Shown: positions 51,615-60,845, numbered from the stretch's first letter. The stretch: 64,000 bases of DNA from Chryseobacterium formosum (GCF_026460885.1 NZ_JAOVZW010000019.1:1-64000), one strand, 5' to 3'. Notes: generated by a model not told the origin, from the letters alone. Numbers and translations: made by a program.

Positions 51615-52247
51615 ATGAAGACGACATTTTGCGTTCTATCGTTAATTTTTAGCACATTTTGTTTTGCTCAAAAAGAATTTCAGCCTAAAGGTTCTATAGT
51701 TAATGAAACCATTGATGGAGATTTGGATGGTGATAAAATTCCAGAGAAAGTAATTGTTTATAATATTAAAACCAATGATGATTTGGGAGATGCCAGAGAA
51801 ATTCAGATTTTAAAAAAAGTTAATAATAAGTGGACAGTCTTAGAAAAATCCCGAAATGCAATTTTAGGAAGTAAAGACGGCGGAATGATGGGTGATCCTT
51901 ACATGAGTACAACGATTGATAAAGGCATTTTAAACATTAGTCATTATGGTGGAAGCAGCTGGAAATGGGGCGGTACAGATAAATACAGATTTCAGAACGG
52001 ACATTTTGAATTGATCGGATATTCTTCTGAAAGCGGAAAACCTGAGGAATATTGGACAACCGTAGATTTCAATCTTTCAACAGGAAAATTAATTTTCGAC
52101 AAAGAAGTTGTTAATACTAAGGAATACGGGAAATCTAAAAAGGAAACTTTTATTAAAAAAGGAGTGAAGATTAATCTCCAAAATAGAAATCAGGAAAAAC
52201 AAAGAAAAATTATTCTACCACAAACCAAAGAAGAAGTCTATCTATAA
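51615..52247 (+). CDS. Hypothetical exported protein with a DGDLDGD calcium-loop-like motif
   Basis: A 210-residue protein with a signal peptide (TTFCVLSLIFSTFCFAQ). The mature N-terminus has TIDGDLDGDKIPEKVIVYNI, an FG-GAP/EF-loop-like acidic motif. Then come ISHYGGSSWKWGGTDKYRFQ and FELIGYSSESGKPEEYWTT. A similar style is seen in the protein at 59396-60232 (DYNFDGFDDISF). Family function unknown; export and calcium binding are inference. Its stop codon abuts the stop of the convergent sigma factor gene with no gap. Confidence 0.65.
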   Translation: MKTTFCVLSLIFSTFCFAQKEFQPKGSIVNETIDGDLDGDKIPEKVIVYNIKTNDDLGDAREIQILKKVNNKWTVLEKSRNAILGSKDGGMMGDPYMSTTIDKGILNISHYGGSSWKWGGTDKYRFQNGHFELIGYSSESGKPEEYWTTVDFNLSTGKLIFDKEVVNTKEYGKSKKETFIKKGVKINLQNRNQEKQRKIILPQTKEEVYL

Positions 52248-52808
52248 TTAGTCCTCACCAAACTCGTTATTTTTCAGCAATTCGGCTAATACTTTTTTAG
52301 CACGCATCACTCGAACTTTTGTATTGGCAACAGAAATCCCCAATTCTTCGGCAATTTCTTTAATGCTTTTTTCTTCAAAAAATCTTAGCTTGATAATATC
52401 CTGATAATTGGCGTCTAAAGATTCGATTGTTTTGATGATTTTTTTTTGCTCTTCTTCCGAAATCATTAACTCTTCCGGAGATTTTGCATAATGATTTTTT
52501 ACTTCATCCAGATTTTCCGTCGGATCTTGATTTTCTCTTGATTTTCTCCGCCAAAAATCAATAATTGTATTCTGAGCGATCGTTAAAATCCATGTTTTAA
52601 ACTGAAAATGCGGATCATACATATCCAACTTTGAGAGAACTTTTGAAAAAACATTAACTGTAATTTCATCGGCATCATTTTCATCATGTACCTTTTTCAT
52701 CACAAAAGAAAAAACATCCACCCAAAAAACATTGATGAGTTTAGTCTGCGCTTTCTGGTCTTTTTCCTTTGCTTTCTGGATAAGAGGAAATAATTGCTCG
52801 TCTTTCAT
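52248..52808 (-). CDS. Sigma-70 family RNA polymerase sigma factor, ECF-like
   Basis: A 186-residue sigma factor. Region 2 has ADEITVNVFSKVLSKLDMYD, FKTWILTIAQNTIIDFWRRK and the region 2.4-type residues. Region 4 (about 125-180) has YQDIIKLRFFEEKSIKEIAEELGI and SVANTKVRVMRAKKVLAELL, a typical HTH for the -35 element. The start at 52808 (MKDEQLFPLIQKAKEK) is preferred over a TTG nine bases upstream. No anti-sigma gene is adjacent, so the signal is unknown. It converges with the exported-protein gene with no spacer. Confidence 0.93.
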   Translation of the reverse strand: MKDEQLFPLIQKAKEKDQKAQTKLINVFWVDVFSFVMKKVHDENDADEITVNVFSKVLSKLDMYDPHFQFKTWILTIAQNTIIDFWRRKSRENQDPTENLDEVKNHYAKSPEELMISEEEQKKIIKTIESLDANYQDIIKLRFFEEKSIKEIAEELGISVANTKVRVMRAKKVLAELLKNNEFGED

Positions 52809-52955
52809 TATTAACAAATTTATTAAAATTATAAAGATTATAGAATTAAAAGATTAAGAAATTTAGAGATTGGGAGATTTCTGCGTAAAAGAAGGACATT
52901 TTTTCGCATTCTATATTTACTTATCTTTGCAGCTTAAATTTTAAACTGAAAAATA

Positions 52956-54251
52956 ATGAATTCCTTTATAGAAGAATTAAAATGGCGTGGTCTTTTTGCA
53001 GACATGATGCCCGGAACCGACGAACAATTAGATAAGGAGATGACAACTGCTTATATCGGATTCGATCCTACCGCAGATTCTTTACATATTGGAAGTCTTA
53101 TTCAGATTAAAATTTTGGCTCACTTTCAGCAGCACGGTCACAAGCCAATTGCTTTGGTTGGTGGAGCAACAGGAATGATTGGTGATCCTTCAGGAAAATC
53201 TGCCGAGAGAAATCTTTTGGATGAAGAAACCCTTCTTCATTATGTTGAATGCCTGAAAAACCAACTTTCAAGATTTTTGAATTTCGAAGGAAATGAAACT
53301 AACAACGCAGAATTGGTGAATAATTATGATTGGATGAAGAAAATTTCATTCCTTGATTTTGCTAAAAATGTTGGAAAAAATATCACGGTCAACTATATGA
53401 TGGCGAAAGATTCTGTAAAGAAAAGACTTTCAGGAGAAGCTGGTGTTGACGGGATGAGTTTTACAGAATTCACTTACCAATTGATTCAGGGATATGATTT
53501 TTTACATTTATATCAAAATAATGGTGTGAAGCTTCAGATGGGAGGTTCTGATCAGTGGGGAAACATCACAACAGGAACAGAATTAATCCGTAGAAAAGCA
53601 CAGGGAGAAGCATTTGCATTAACGGTTCCTTTGATTACAAAAGCAGACGGTTCAAAATTCGGAAAATCTGAAAGTGGAGAAAATTATTGGTTAGATAAAA
53701 AGAAAACATCACCTTATAAATTTTATCAGTTTTGGTTAAATGCAACAGATTCTGATGCGGAAAGATTCATTAAATTCTATACTTTTTTACCAAAAGAAGA
53801 AATTGATTCTTTAATTGAAGACCATCAAACTGCTCCACACGAAAGAAAATTGCAAAAAAGATTGGCTGAAGAAGTTACAGTTTGGGTTCACGGAAGAGAA
53901 GAATATGAAAGAGCATTAAAAGCTTCTGAAATTCTATTCGGAAAATCTACTGCTGAAGATTTGGTAAGTCTCGACGAAGAAATTTTCTTAGAAATTTTTG
54001 ACGGAGTTCCACAAAAAGAAGTAGCTAAAAATGATGTTTTAGGAATCAATATAGTCGATTTACTTTCTGAAAAATCAGGATTTTTAAAATCTAAAAGTGA
54101 GGCTACAAGAGAATTGAAAGGAAATTCAATTTCTGTAAATAAAGAAAAAATCAATGAAGTTTATACAGCCAATGAAAATGATTTGATTGACGGTAAATTT
54201 CTTTTACTTCAAAAAGGAAAAAAAAGTTACTTTATAGTAAAAGTAATTTAA
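52956..54251 (+). CDS. tyrS: Tyrosyl-tRNA synthetase
   Basis: A 431-residue class I aminoacyl-tRNA synthetase. The HIGH-like motif is HIGS (44-47) in [14 protein letters not shown]. The KMSKS-like motif is KFGKS (about 234-238) in [15 protein letters not shown]. The tyrosine site has [13 protein letters not shown] and [16 protein letters not shown]-terminal S4 RNA-binding domain (about 365-425) has [20 protein letters not shown]. Length is normal for the TyrS1 type. Start ATG at 52956; a bidirectional terminator follows. Confidence 0.98.
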   Translation: MNSFIEELKWRGLFADMMPGTDEQLDKEMTTAYIGFDPTADSLHIGSLIQIKILAHFQQHGHKPIALVGGATGMIGDPSGKSAERNLLDEETLLHYVECLKNQLSRFLNFEGNETNNAELVNNYDWMKKISFLDFAKNVGKNITVNYMMAKDSVKKRLSGEAGVDGMSFTEFTYQLIQGYDFLHLYQNNGVKLQMGGSDQWGNITTGTELIRRKAQGEAFALTVPLITKADGSKFGKSESGENYWLDKKKTSPYKFYQFWLNATDSDAERFIKFYTFLPKEEIDSLIEDHQTAPHERKLQKRLAEEVTVWVHGREEYERALKASEILFGKSTAEDLVSLDEEIFLEIFDGVPQKEVAKNDVLGINIVDLLSEKSGFLKSKSEATRELKGNSISVNKEKINEVYTANENDLIDGKFLLLQKGKKSYFIVKVI

Positions 54252-54259
54252 AAAAATAA

Positions 54260-54293
54260 AAAATCCGATTCAAAAACTGAGTCGGATTTTTTT
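54260..54293. terminator. Bidirectional terminator after tyrS
   Basis: AAATCCGATTC and GAGTCGGATTT form a stem around AAAAACT, with an A tract before it and a T tract after it, between tyrS and the convergent lipoprotein gene. Confidence 0.88.
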
Positions 54294-54311
54294 ATATCAA
54301 TATAATTATTT

Positions 54312-54722
54312 CTAAAACGTATAACTTGTCGAAGTCATAAGATTTTGTCCGCTGGAAACGCCTTCCGCTTTAAGTTGACCATCTACCCAAATCTGAACTT
54401 TTAAAGTAGATGTAGCATCAACTCCTGTTGCATTGACTACAACATTAGAATTATAAACTACGCCTTCTGCATTGATTTCAGGGCTTGTCCATGTTGTTCC
54501 GTTCAAACCGCTTACCGTAATAGGATTTCCGTCGATTCCGTAGACGGCTTTAGTTATATTAACTCCGGATGATGCTTCTGCCTTAAAAACTATTTTTTGT
54601 GTCTTAATCTCTTCAGAAGTATCATCATCTTTGCGACAAGACTCAACAAAATTTAAAATCATTACTGTGATTACAGCAACAAATAATCCTTTAAATACTT
54701 TATTCAATTTTAATTTTTTCAT
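54312..54722 (-). CDS. Small lipoprotein, paralogue of the gene at 54979
   Basis: A 136-residue lipoprotein (signal GLFVAVITVMILNFVESC, then RKDDD). The mature domain is strand-rich: QKIVFKAEASSGVNITKAVYG, TTWTSPEINAEG and a C-terminal LKVQIWVDGQLKAEG. The same pattern (VKFEAKI, TIFDHVGLVWSSDEF, LELTLYIDGEVAKT) occurs in the neighbouring lipoprotein, indicating an old duplication. It resembles small Ig-like or MmpS-like beta domains, but the family is not recognised. The acidic DDD run after the Cys may act in lipoprotein sorting to the surface (inference). Confidence 0.65.
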   Translation of the reverse strand: MKKLKLNKVFKGLFVAVITVMILNFVESCRKDDDTSEEIKTQKIVFKAEASSGVNITKAVYGIDGNPITVSGLNGTTWTSPEINAEGVVYNSNVVVNATGVDATSTLKVQIWVDGQLKAEGVSSGQNLMTSTSYTF

Positions 54723-54930
54723 AATTTATTTCGTTAACAAAACAACACTTAATCCTCAAAAATAAGGAAAATATTCTATCTAATTTTAGACGTTATTTGA
54801 TATTCTTTAAATAAAGCTATAATCTATGAAAAGTATAACAATGAAATAGATTCAAAATGAATGAATGCTCATTTATTTCAAGGCATTTCCATTCTGATGA
54901 AGTCGTATTTTATAAGATTTGGGAACAAAA

Positions 54931-54955
54931 AAACCTCTGAAAGTTTCAGAGGTTT
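54931..54955 (-). terminator. Terminator of the second small lipoprotein gene
   Basis: AAACCTCTGAAA and TTTCAGAGGTTT form a perfect stem; on the minus strand a run of seven T follows. It lies 24 bp past the stop codon. Confidence 0.85.
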
Positions 54956-54978
54956 ATATATAGAATTTTAATATTCGA

Positions 54979-55428
54979 TTATAATTCAAGAAAGCTGTAA
55001 TCAATCGAAGCGCTTTTTGTTCCTGCACCAGGAGTTGTTTTTACAGTTTTAGCAACTTCTCCGTCAATATATAACGTTAATTCCAATTGAGAATTTGCAT
55101 TTGGAAGTTCTGCATTTGCATCAAGATTAAGCTGAGATTGGCTAGAATTCACAAAAAATTCGTCACTTGACCAAACCAAACCTACATGATCAAAAATTGT
55201 ATTCTGTACAGTTCCTACCTGTGTTACAATTGTTTTAAAAATATGAATCGGTGGTGTAGGAGCAGGTGTTCCAGGAATAATCTTTGCTTCAAATTTCACC
55301 AAGTGATCTTGAAACTGCTCTTCATCATCATCGTCTTTACAAGAATTAAAAACAGAAGCTACTGAAAATAATATCACTGCTAAAAACGAAAGTCTAAGTA
55401 AATTTTTTGATTTGTAAAATTGCTTCAT
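54979..55428 (-). CDS. Small lipoprotein, paralogue of the gene at 54312
   Basis: A 149-residue lipoprotein (signal LSFLAVILFSVASVFNSC, then KDDDDEEQ, an acidic run). The mature part has VKFEAKIIPGTPAPTPPIH, VGLVWSSDEFFVNSSQS and the C-terminal LELTLYIDGEVAKTVKT shared with the neighbouring lipoprotein. Function unknown. Separate terminators show that the two paralogues are independent transcripts. A CACCAAGTGA string inside the coding region is a single half-site and is not considered an operator. Confidence 0.65.
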   Translation of the reverse strand: MKQFYKSKNLLRLSFLAVILFSVASVFNSCKDDDDEEQFQDHLVKFEAKIIPGTPAPTPPIHIFKTIVTQVGTVQNTIFDHVGLVWSSDEFFVNSSQSQLNLDANAELPNANSQLELTLYIDGEVAKTVKTTPGAGTKSASIDYSFLEL

Positions 55429-55651
55429 TTCTCCAAATAGATTTTTAATGTTTCAAATATAGGTTTTTTATCAATATAAAAATAACTTTTATGAAAATTT
55501 TCCAACAAAGATTTCTAAATAATATCAAATCAATAAAACAGTCACAACACTTATATGCATTATTATTCAACAAATTATTCTTCTGAATTTTAAATCATTT
55601 CGTTTGAAAATTATCAATCAAAAATAGATCATTATTAATTATATTTGCTTT

Positions 55652-56290
55652 ATGAATTTAGATTACATCGTAAGAGAACCCGAAAATATTACTCCCGAAA
55701 CTTCTATTCTTTTTATGCTTCACGGTTATGGCAGCAATGAGCAGGATCTTTTCAGCTTCAGAGAAAGTCTTCCGGCAGATTGGATTATTGTAAGTTTCAG
55801 AGCACCAAAAACCACTCAGTTTGAAGGATATTCTTGGTACGATATCGATTTTAATAATCCTGAACAATTTATCGATATTGATCAAGCCAAAGAATCTCTA
55901 ACTGCAGTTACAGAAAATATAATGGCAATTGTCAATAAATACGGACTTACTACCGGAAAAACACATTTATGCGGTTTCAGCCAGGGAGGAATTCTGTGTT
56001 ATGCTTTGGCTTTAAAATATCCGCAATTATTCAATCTGGTTGCTTGTTTGAGCTGTTATCCTGAAGAAAAATTATTGCCCGATATTGTAAAAGAAAAAAA
56101 GAAATTAGAAAATCTTAGATTTTTTGTTTCTCACGGAACAGATGATGCTATTATTCCTTTTGAATGGGGAAAAAGAGCAGCCGATTTACTTTATGATTTA
56201 AGCTGTTATTTTACTTTCAGAGAATATATGAGCGGTCATGGCGTTAACCAAAAAAATTATATTGACTTGATGGAATTCTTTTCTAAATAA
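55652..56290 (+). CDS. Phospholipase/carboxylesterase-type alpha/beta hydrolase
   Basis: A 212-residue serine esterase of the lysophospholipase/carboxylesterase (YpfH/EstB-like) family. The N-terminal LFMLHGYGSNEQDLFSF, the nucleophile elbow GFSQGG (Ser about 111), the acid SHGTDDAIIPFEWG and the catalytic His in YMSGHGVNQ form the triad. No signal peptide, so cytoplasmic. Substrate unknown; small acyl esters are likely. Monocistronic with its own terminator. Confidence 0.9.
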   Translation: MNLDYIVREPENITPETSILFMLHGYGSNEQDLFSFRESLPADWIIVSFRAPKTTQFEGYSWYDIDFNNPEQFIDIDQAKESLTAVTENIMAIVNKYGLTTGKTHLCGFSQGGILCYALALKYPQLFNLVACLSCYPEEKLLPDIVKEKKKLENLRFFVSHGTDDAIIPFEWGKRAADLLYDLSCYFTFREYMSGHGVNQKNYIDLMEFFSK

Positions 56291-56322
56291 GAATCCTACT
56301 CTTTTCAATTTTCAAAATACTA

Positions 56323-56349
56323 AACATTCTTCAAAAAGAATGTTTTTTT
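56323..56349 (+). terminator. Terminator after the esterase gene
   Basis: AACATTCTT and AAGAATGTT form a stem with loop CAA, followed by a run of T, 33 bp past the stop codon. Confidence 0.85.
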
Positions 56350-56382
56350 GTTACGTATGATATAATTCACTAATTTCAGTTT

Positions 56383-57708
56383 ATGAAACTGTGGATTTTT
56401 ATATCGATTTTATTTTTAAACATTTTGATGAATGCGCAGGATAATTTTGAAATTAAAGATGCTAAAAAAGTCGTTATTCCATTTAAGTTTATCAACAATT
56501 TGATTTTCATTCCTATGAATGTGAATGGTGTTGAACTTACATTTCTTCTCGACACAGGAGTTGCAGAAAACACAATTTTCAGTCTTGAAAACAAAGAAAT
56601 GGCTCTTACTTCAATGGAAAAAATGAAATTTTCAGGATTGGGAGGCAATGCAAGTATTGAAGGTTTTAAATCTGATAAAAACATTGGGAAAATCGGCAAT
56701 CACTTTGTAAATAATTCGTTATCGCTTTATATTATTCTTGATGAAAGTTTTAATATTTCGTCGCATGTAGGAATTCCTGTTAACGGTATTATCGGCTATC
56801 ATTTTTTTAAAGATCATCCGATTATTATTGACTATAACTCAAAAAAAATTACTGTTTATAAAGACTTGGAATTATTCAGAAAAAAAATTAAAAAATTTGA
56901 TCAGCTTTCTATTTCTGTCGAAAAAAACAAACCCTACATCAATACTGAGGTTGAAATGACGAATGTAAAGAATGATTCAAAACTTTTAATTGACCTCGGA
57001 AACAGTGATGCAATTTGGCTTTTCCCGGTTTTAATTAAAGACTTTGTTTACAACCGACCGAATATTGAAGATTTTTTGGGAAGAGGTTTTAATGGAGATA
57101 TTTTCGGAAAACGCAGCCGTATTCACAATTTTTATTTTGGGAAATTTAAATTCAATAAGCCTTTAACTGCAATGCCTGATGAATATTCTATTCAGCATTT
57201 AAACTTAGTAAAAGACAGAAAAGGTTCGCTTGGTTCGGAAATTATGAGACGGTTTACTGTTGCTTTTGATTATCCGAATGAAAAATTATATCTGAAAAAA
57301 AACAAATATTACGAAGATCCTTTTCATTTTAACATGAGCGGACTCGATTTTAAACAAGATGGATTGCAATGGGAAAAAGATTATCTGACTTTCAGAACTT
57401 TAAACGAAAAATCAGCTTCAGAAAACAACGAGACTTACAACAGTAATCTTCAATACAAATTTGTTTTAAAACCTTTGTTTTCGATTGCCGGAGTAAGAAA
57501 AGATTCTCCTGCAGACAAAGCCGGTCTGAAAAAAAATGATGATTTAATAATTATCAACGGAAAAAAAACTCTTGACATGACTTTAAACCAAATCATGGAA
57601 ATGATGAAATCTGATGAAGGTAAAACAATTAATATGACAGTGAAAAGAAAAGGCGTAGAATTGAAATTTTCCTTTATCTTAGAAGATCCAATCCCCTATC
57701 AAGAATAA
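56383..57708 (+). CDS. Retropepsin-like aspartic protease with PDZ domain, exported
   Basis: A 441-residue protein with a signal peptide (FISILFLNILMNAQ). The first aspartic motif is LLDTGVAENTIFS (D57). A second, weaker one, LIDLGNSDAIWLF (D204), has Leu in place of Thr and is preceded by a typical second-lobe strand. A PDZ domain (about 365-435) has FSIAGVRKDSPADKAGLKKND and INMTVKRKGVELKFSF. Similar clan AA aspartyl protease-PDZ proteins occur across Bacteroidota. The non-canonical second motif leaves activity open. The next gene starts 1 bp after its stop, so the two form an operon. Confidence 0.85.
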   Translation: MKLWIFISILFLNILMNAQDNFEIKDAKKVVIPFKFINNLIFIPMNVNGVELTFLLDTGVAENTIFSLENKEMALTSMEKMKFSGLGGNASIEGFKSDKNIGKIGNHFVNNSLSLYIILDESFNISSHVGIPVNGIIGYHFFKDHPIIIDYNSKKITVYKDLELFRKKIKKFDQLSISVEKNKPYINTEVEMTNVKNDSKLLIDLGNSDAIWLFPVLIKDFVYNRPNIEDFLGRGFNGDIFGKRSRIHNFYFGKFKFNKPLTAMPDEYSIQHLNLVKDRKGSLGSEIMRRFTVAFDYPNEKLYLKKNKYYEDPFHFNMSGLDFKQDGLQWEKDYLTFRTLNEKSASENNETYNSNLQYKFVLKPLFSIAGVRKDSPADKAGLKKNDDLIIINGKKTLDMTLNQIMEMMKSDEGKTINMTVKRKGVELKFSFILEDPIPYQE

Positions 57709-57709
57709 T

Positions 57710-58234
57710 ATGGAAACTAAAGAAACGACTCTAGATAAAATAAGAAACCGCCCGAGATTTAAAATGTACACCCATCTCACGAAAGAATCTTATGCTGAAA
57801 ATCTAAAAAAATATTTAATCGAACACAAAGACGAGTTCAATGGCAACGTAAACACTGAAGTCGCAACAATTTCGGTAAAAACTTCAGATGATAATTACTG
57901 GAAACCATGTTTAGCTTTACGAACTGAGCTTGATGAAGAAATTACGGTTGTAAGAGGAGTTTTCGGTCCGAGTTCGGCAGTTTGGACGTTTTTTATGTTT
58001 CTCTATTTTCTTTTCTCAATTTGTTGGATGACTTTTTTCACGATGTATTATGTTGAAAATCAAATCAACAGTCATGAATTTCCTTGGGCTTTGAATGCTT
58101 CTTTTCTAATGTTAATTTTTATTGCAGCAACGTATGCAGCAGCAAGATTTGGGCAAAGTAAAGCAAAGGATGAAATGCAAAAACTCCGCAAATTTGCGGA
58201 GGAATCTACTTTAAAATTCGAAAAAACTCTTTAA
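57710..58234 (+). CDS. Hypothetical membrane protein, operon partner of the PDZ protease
   Basis: A 174-residue protein with two predicted membrane helices (TFFMFLYFLFSICWMTFF, about 89-106, and FLMLIFIAATYAAARF, about 130-145). The cytoplasmic N-terminus has RFKMYTHLTKESYAENLKKYL, and the C-terminus is a charged helix. The family is not recognised. Its start follows the PDZ protease stop by one base; the last 4 bp overlap the stop of the convergent L,D-transpeptidase gene. Confidence 0.65.
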   Translation: METKETTLDKIRNRPRFKMYTHLTKESYAENLKKYLIEHKDEFNGNVNTEVATISVKTSDDNYWKPCLALRTELDEEITVVRGVFGPSSAVWTFFMFLYFLFSICWMTFFTMYYVENQINSHEFPWALNASFLMLIFIAATYAAARFGQSKAKDEMQKLRKFAEESTLKFEKTL

Positions 58235-59259
58235 TTTTCAGAAACTTCAGTTTCCTGAATTGCGGCTTGTGAAGCTTTTGCTGATTTAATAGAATCGGTA
58301 ACTTTTTCACGATTGGTTTGTTCGAATATCATTTTTTCAACATTAGGCTGAATTAATTTCGTCATTTCTTCTACCGAAATATTGTTTGCATTGGGATCGT
58401 TCAAAAGATTTCTCCAAGGTTTTCTTTTCCCCCATCCATAATCTCCGAAAACCATTACGGGTGTTCCTTTTGCTTTGGTTGTTGCTCCACCTGGATTTAA
58501 AACCCAAGTATCGGCGTAATTATATAACCAGATTGCATCTTTCATCAATAATCTTAAACAAGAATGCGATGCAGGATAACCGGGAAGGTCATATTGATGC
58601 CATCCAATTCCGTGAGTGTTGTGAATATTGAAGTTATAAGGAAGTTTCCATTCGCTTTTTACTGTTGAAATTGCCAATTTCTTTTTCCAGTTGGCAAACA
58701 TTAAACCTCGGTCTGTCTGAGCTGCTTTTTTACCCATACTTGTAGGTCCCCATTTTACCAAAGCTCCGTTTGAATACACCCCGTAAGCCTGAATCGGGTA
58801 TGAAAATACAACAAATTTCTTTACATCGCTCAACACATCAAGCTGTAAAGGAAAAGGCGAATACGACATCAAAGTTGTGTCGATTTTTGCAGGAACAACC
58901 AATGTATCAGAATTCCATTTGCTTTTGGAATCTAACCGGTTTAATGCTAAAATCGCATAACGTTCTCTCTCATTGTATTTTTTACTAAAAATTGCATACA
59001 GCGAATCTCTCATTTTTTTGTCTTTCGGAATTGCAAAAGCATTATAGAAACCATTTTCCTGCATCATTGGGGGTGCAGACTCTTCCACAGGTTTTACTTT
59101 TATAGAATCCGGATCTGCAGTATTTTTTGCAATCTCACCGGCCGTTTGACTTTGTTGAGCTTCATCGTTTTTTGAGACCTCATCTTTTTTACATGAAGTT
59201 AGAATTAAAGCGAAAAATAAGGTGTAAAGAATTGATTTTTTCAAAGTTCGGTTTTTCAT
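58231..59259 (-). CDS. L,D-transpeptidase (YkuD family) lipoprotein
   Basis: A 342-residue protein. Starting at 59259 gives MKNRTLKKSILYTLFFALILT with lipobox Cys about 23; an ATG at 59274 is the alternative. The YkuD domain (about 140-260) has VVFSYPIQAYGVYSNG, KWKLPYNFNIHNTHGIGWHQYD and the catalytic SHSCLRLL with its nucleophile Cys, plus the upstream HxxG. It crosslinks peptidoglycan or attaches lipoproteins to it (family). The C-terminal 60 residues are a helical, lysine- and glutamate-rich tail. It is the second L,D-transpeptidase in the window and of a different subfamily from that at 16797. Confidence 0.88.
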   Translation of the reverse strand: MKNRTLKKSILYTLFFALILTSCKKDEVSKNDEAQQSQTAGEIAKNTADPDSIKVKPVEESAPPMMQENGFYNAFAIPKDKKMRDSLYAIFSKKYNERERYAILALNRLDSKSKWNSDTLVVPAKIDTTLMSYSPFPLQLDVLSDVKKFVVFSYPIQAYGVYSNGALVKWGPTSMGKKAAQTDRGLMFANWKKKLAISTVKSEWKLPYNFNIHNTHGIGWHQYDLPGYPASHSCLRLLMKDAIWLYNYADTWVLNPGGATTKAKGTPVMVFGDYGWGKRKPWRNLLNDPNANNISVEEMTKLIQPNVEKMIFEQTNREKVTDSIKSAKASQAAIQETEVSEN

Positions 59260-59395
59260 AAATAAATGGCTCATTTGAGTTTGATATAAACTTACAAATA
59301 TCAGACCTAAATTTAAAATTTACAGGAATTTTAATTCTATAAGTCTTGATTAAATCTACACAAAATATCTTTTATCTTAAAAAGATAAATTAAAT

Positions 59396-60232
59396 CTATT
59401 CATCAGCTTCCTTGGAACCAATCCAAACCAAATTTCCGTTTTTATATTGATAAGAATCTCTCCACCATCTTGCTCCGCCTCTGCATTCGCTGGAAATTAT
59501 TTTTTTAGCTTTATCTAATTTTAAATCGCAAAAACATTCACACTTTGATTTGCTGAAATCGGGTTCTTTCAATTCTTTAAATTTTTTAGTTTTAGAATCA
59601 AAAAGAAAAACCGTAAACGTTCTGTAAACTCCCATTCCTGCATCAGGAATTGAGAACGAAATATCATCAAAACCATCAAAATTATAATCCCCAATAGTTG
59701 CTTGTCTTGAGAAATTTGGGCTGTCAACATCAGGCAATTCTACATTGGTAATTTGTTTTTCAGGATAAATGAATTTCAGATGATTATCATAGAAAATATT
59801 GTAATCAATCATCACATCATGAATTAAAAATTGAGAGATCCCATCAAATTTTTCAGATTTATCTTCTTCAAATTTAAAAGTGCGATTGTCTTTTTTACGA
59901 ATATATTTTACCTCAAACAAATCTCTCAGACCTTCTGTAAGATAATACGTTCCGTTGATTTTTCCGTCAATAATTTCATCCCAAACATAAGAAGTAAAAT
60001 CAGGTTGAACGTCTTCCTTCCCACTTTTATCGACACGGTAAGTTTTTATTTTTAAAGGAATAATGCTTTTCTTGTTTTTATACTGTACAAAAGCACCTTT
60101 TCCTTTGGTTACGTAATAGATTTTTAAGCTAAATGGTTTAGGTTCATCAATAGATTTTAAGGTAAATGGTTGAGCATTAATTTTTAAAGTGAAAAATAAC
60201 GTGAGAAGAAATAATATTTTAAAAGCTTTCAT
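59396..60232 (-). CDS. Exported XAC2610-like hypothetical protein with FG-GAP-like loop
   Basis: A 278-residue protein with a signal peptide (FKILFLLTLFFTLKINAQ). The C-terminal region has ATIGDYNFDGFDDISFSIPDAG, typical of FG-GAP or XAC2610 families with a calcium-type acidic loop. Then come YRTFTVFLFDSKTKKFKEL and a four-Cys patch KCECFCDLKLD with SSECRGGARWW. Function unknown. Its gene starts within the end of the upstream membrane protein gene (14-bp overlap), so the two are co-transcribed. Confidence 0.65.
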   Translation of the reverse strand: MKAFKILFLLTLFFTLKINAQPFTLKSIDEPKPFSLKIYYVTKGKGAFVQYKNKKSIIPLKIKTYRVDKSGKEDVQPDFTSYVWDEIIDGKINGTYYLTEGLRDLFEVKYIRKKDNRTFKFEEDKSEKFDGISQFLIHDVMIDYNIFYDNHLKFIYPEKQITNVELPDVDSPNFSRQATIGDYNFDGFDDISFSIPDAGMGVYRTFTVFLFDSKTKKFKELKEPDFSKSKCECFCDLKLDKAKKIISSECRGGARWWRDSYQYKNGNLVWIGSKEADE

Positions 60233-60632
60233 TTCTGACTAATTTTTTATTGAATTGATAATAATAAAATCCCCAGATTGAAAACCAAGGTAAACAAGAA
60301 ATCATTGAAATCAATATAGTCTCCTTATCAAAAATACCTTCTGAAACTGCCAGAAAAAAGGTAATGGAAAAGAGAAAAGGAAATAAAAACCAACACAAAA
60401 ATATTAGATTTTGAAAAATTTTATTTAAACTCAACAAAGCGGAAAACGAAATCAAGCTTAAGAAAAGAATACACATAATGATTAATCCATAAGCTAAACC
60501 GCTCATATCACATTTTCGATATTCATCAGTGGGATTTTTTACTGATTGCATATATAAATGCAGAAATATAATCGAAATGAAGGTTGAAAACAGCCAGGTT
60601 TTAAAAATAGACAAGAAAATAAATCTTTTCAT
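60219..60632 (-). CDS. Hypothetical membrane protein
   Basis: A 137-residue protein with four likely membrane helices (WLFSTFISIIFLHLYM, GLIIMCILFLSLISFSALL, LIFLCWFLFPFLFSITFFL, ISMISCLPWFSIWGFYYY). The start at 60632 (MKRFIFLSIFKTWLF) is preferred; an in-frame ATG at 60713 would add 27 Lys/Ile-rich residues. It overlaps the following exported-protein gene by 14 bp. No family recognised. Confidence 0.55.
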   Translation of the reverse strand: MKRFIFLSIFKTWLFSTFISIIFLHLYMQSVKNPTDEYRKCDMSGLAYGLIIMCILFLSLISFSALLSLNKIFQNLIFLCWFLFPFLFSITFFLAVSEGIFDKETILISMISCLPWFSIWGFYYYQFNKKLVRNESF

Positions 60633-60711
60633 ATTGTGTGATTTGAATGATTTAAAAATAATGATTTTCTGCAATATGAGCTTCTGATATTTGTTGATTG
60701 TAATTTTAATC

Positions 60712-60796
60712 ACAAAGTTCGCTAAGTTTTTTTTAACTATTAACTGTTTTTTAAGCTACACAAAGCCGCTAAAGCTTATAGAAGTTCGCAGAGTTT
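60712..60796. repeat. Dispersed GCAAAG/GTGCG intergenic repeat, copy 3 (degenerate)
   Basis: CACAAAGTTCGCTAAG, a T run, ACTATTAACTGTTTTTTAAG, then CACAAAGCCGCTAAAGC. It aligns with 33851-33921 in the order of blocks and in the TAACTG core, but with changed palindrome arms. Confidence 0.65.
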
Positions 60797-60845
60797 TTAG
60801 CTAATTATTAGAGAGGATTTAAATATATAATTATAGACATAAAAA

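Noticed and set aside
55296..55310. TTTCACCAAGTGATC inside the lipoprotein gene at 54979
   Set aside because: A single half-site in coding sequence with no partner at 21 bp; not counted as an operator.
20494..60796. CRISPR array
   Set aside because: The dispersed hairpin repeats are widely spaced, differ in sequence and sit in unrelated gaps; there are no regular spacers and no cas genes.
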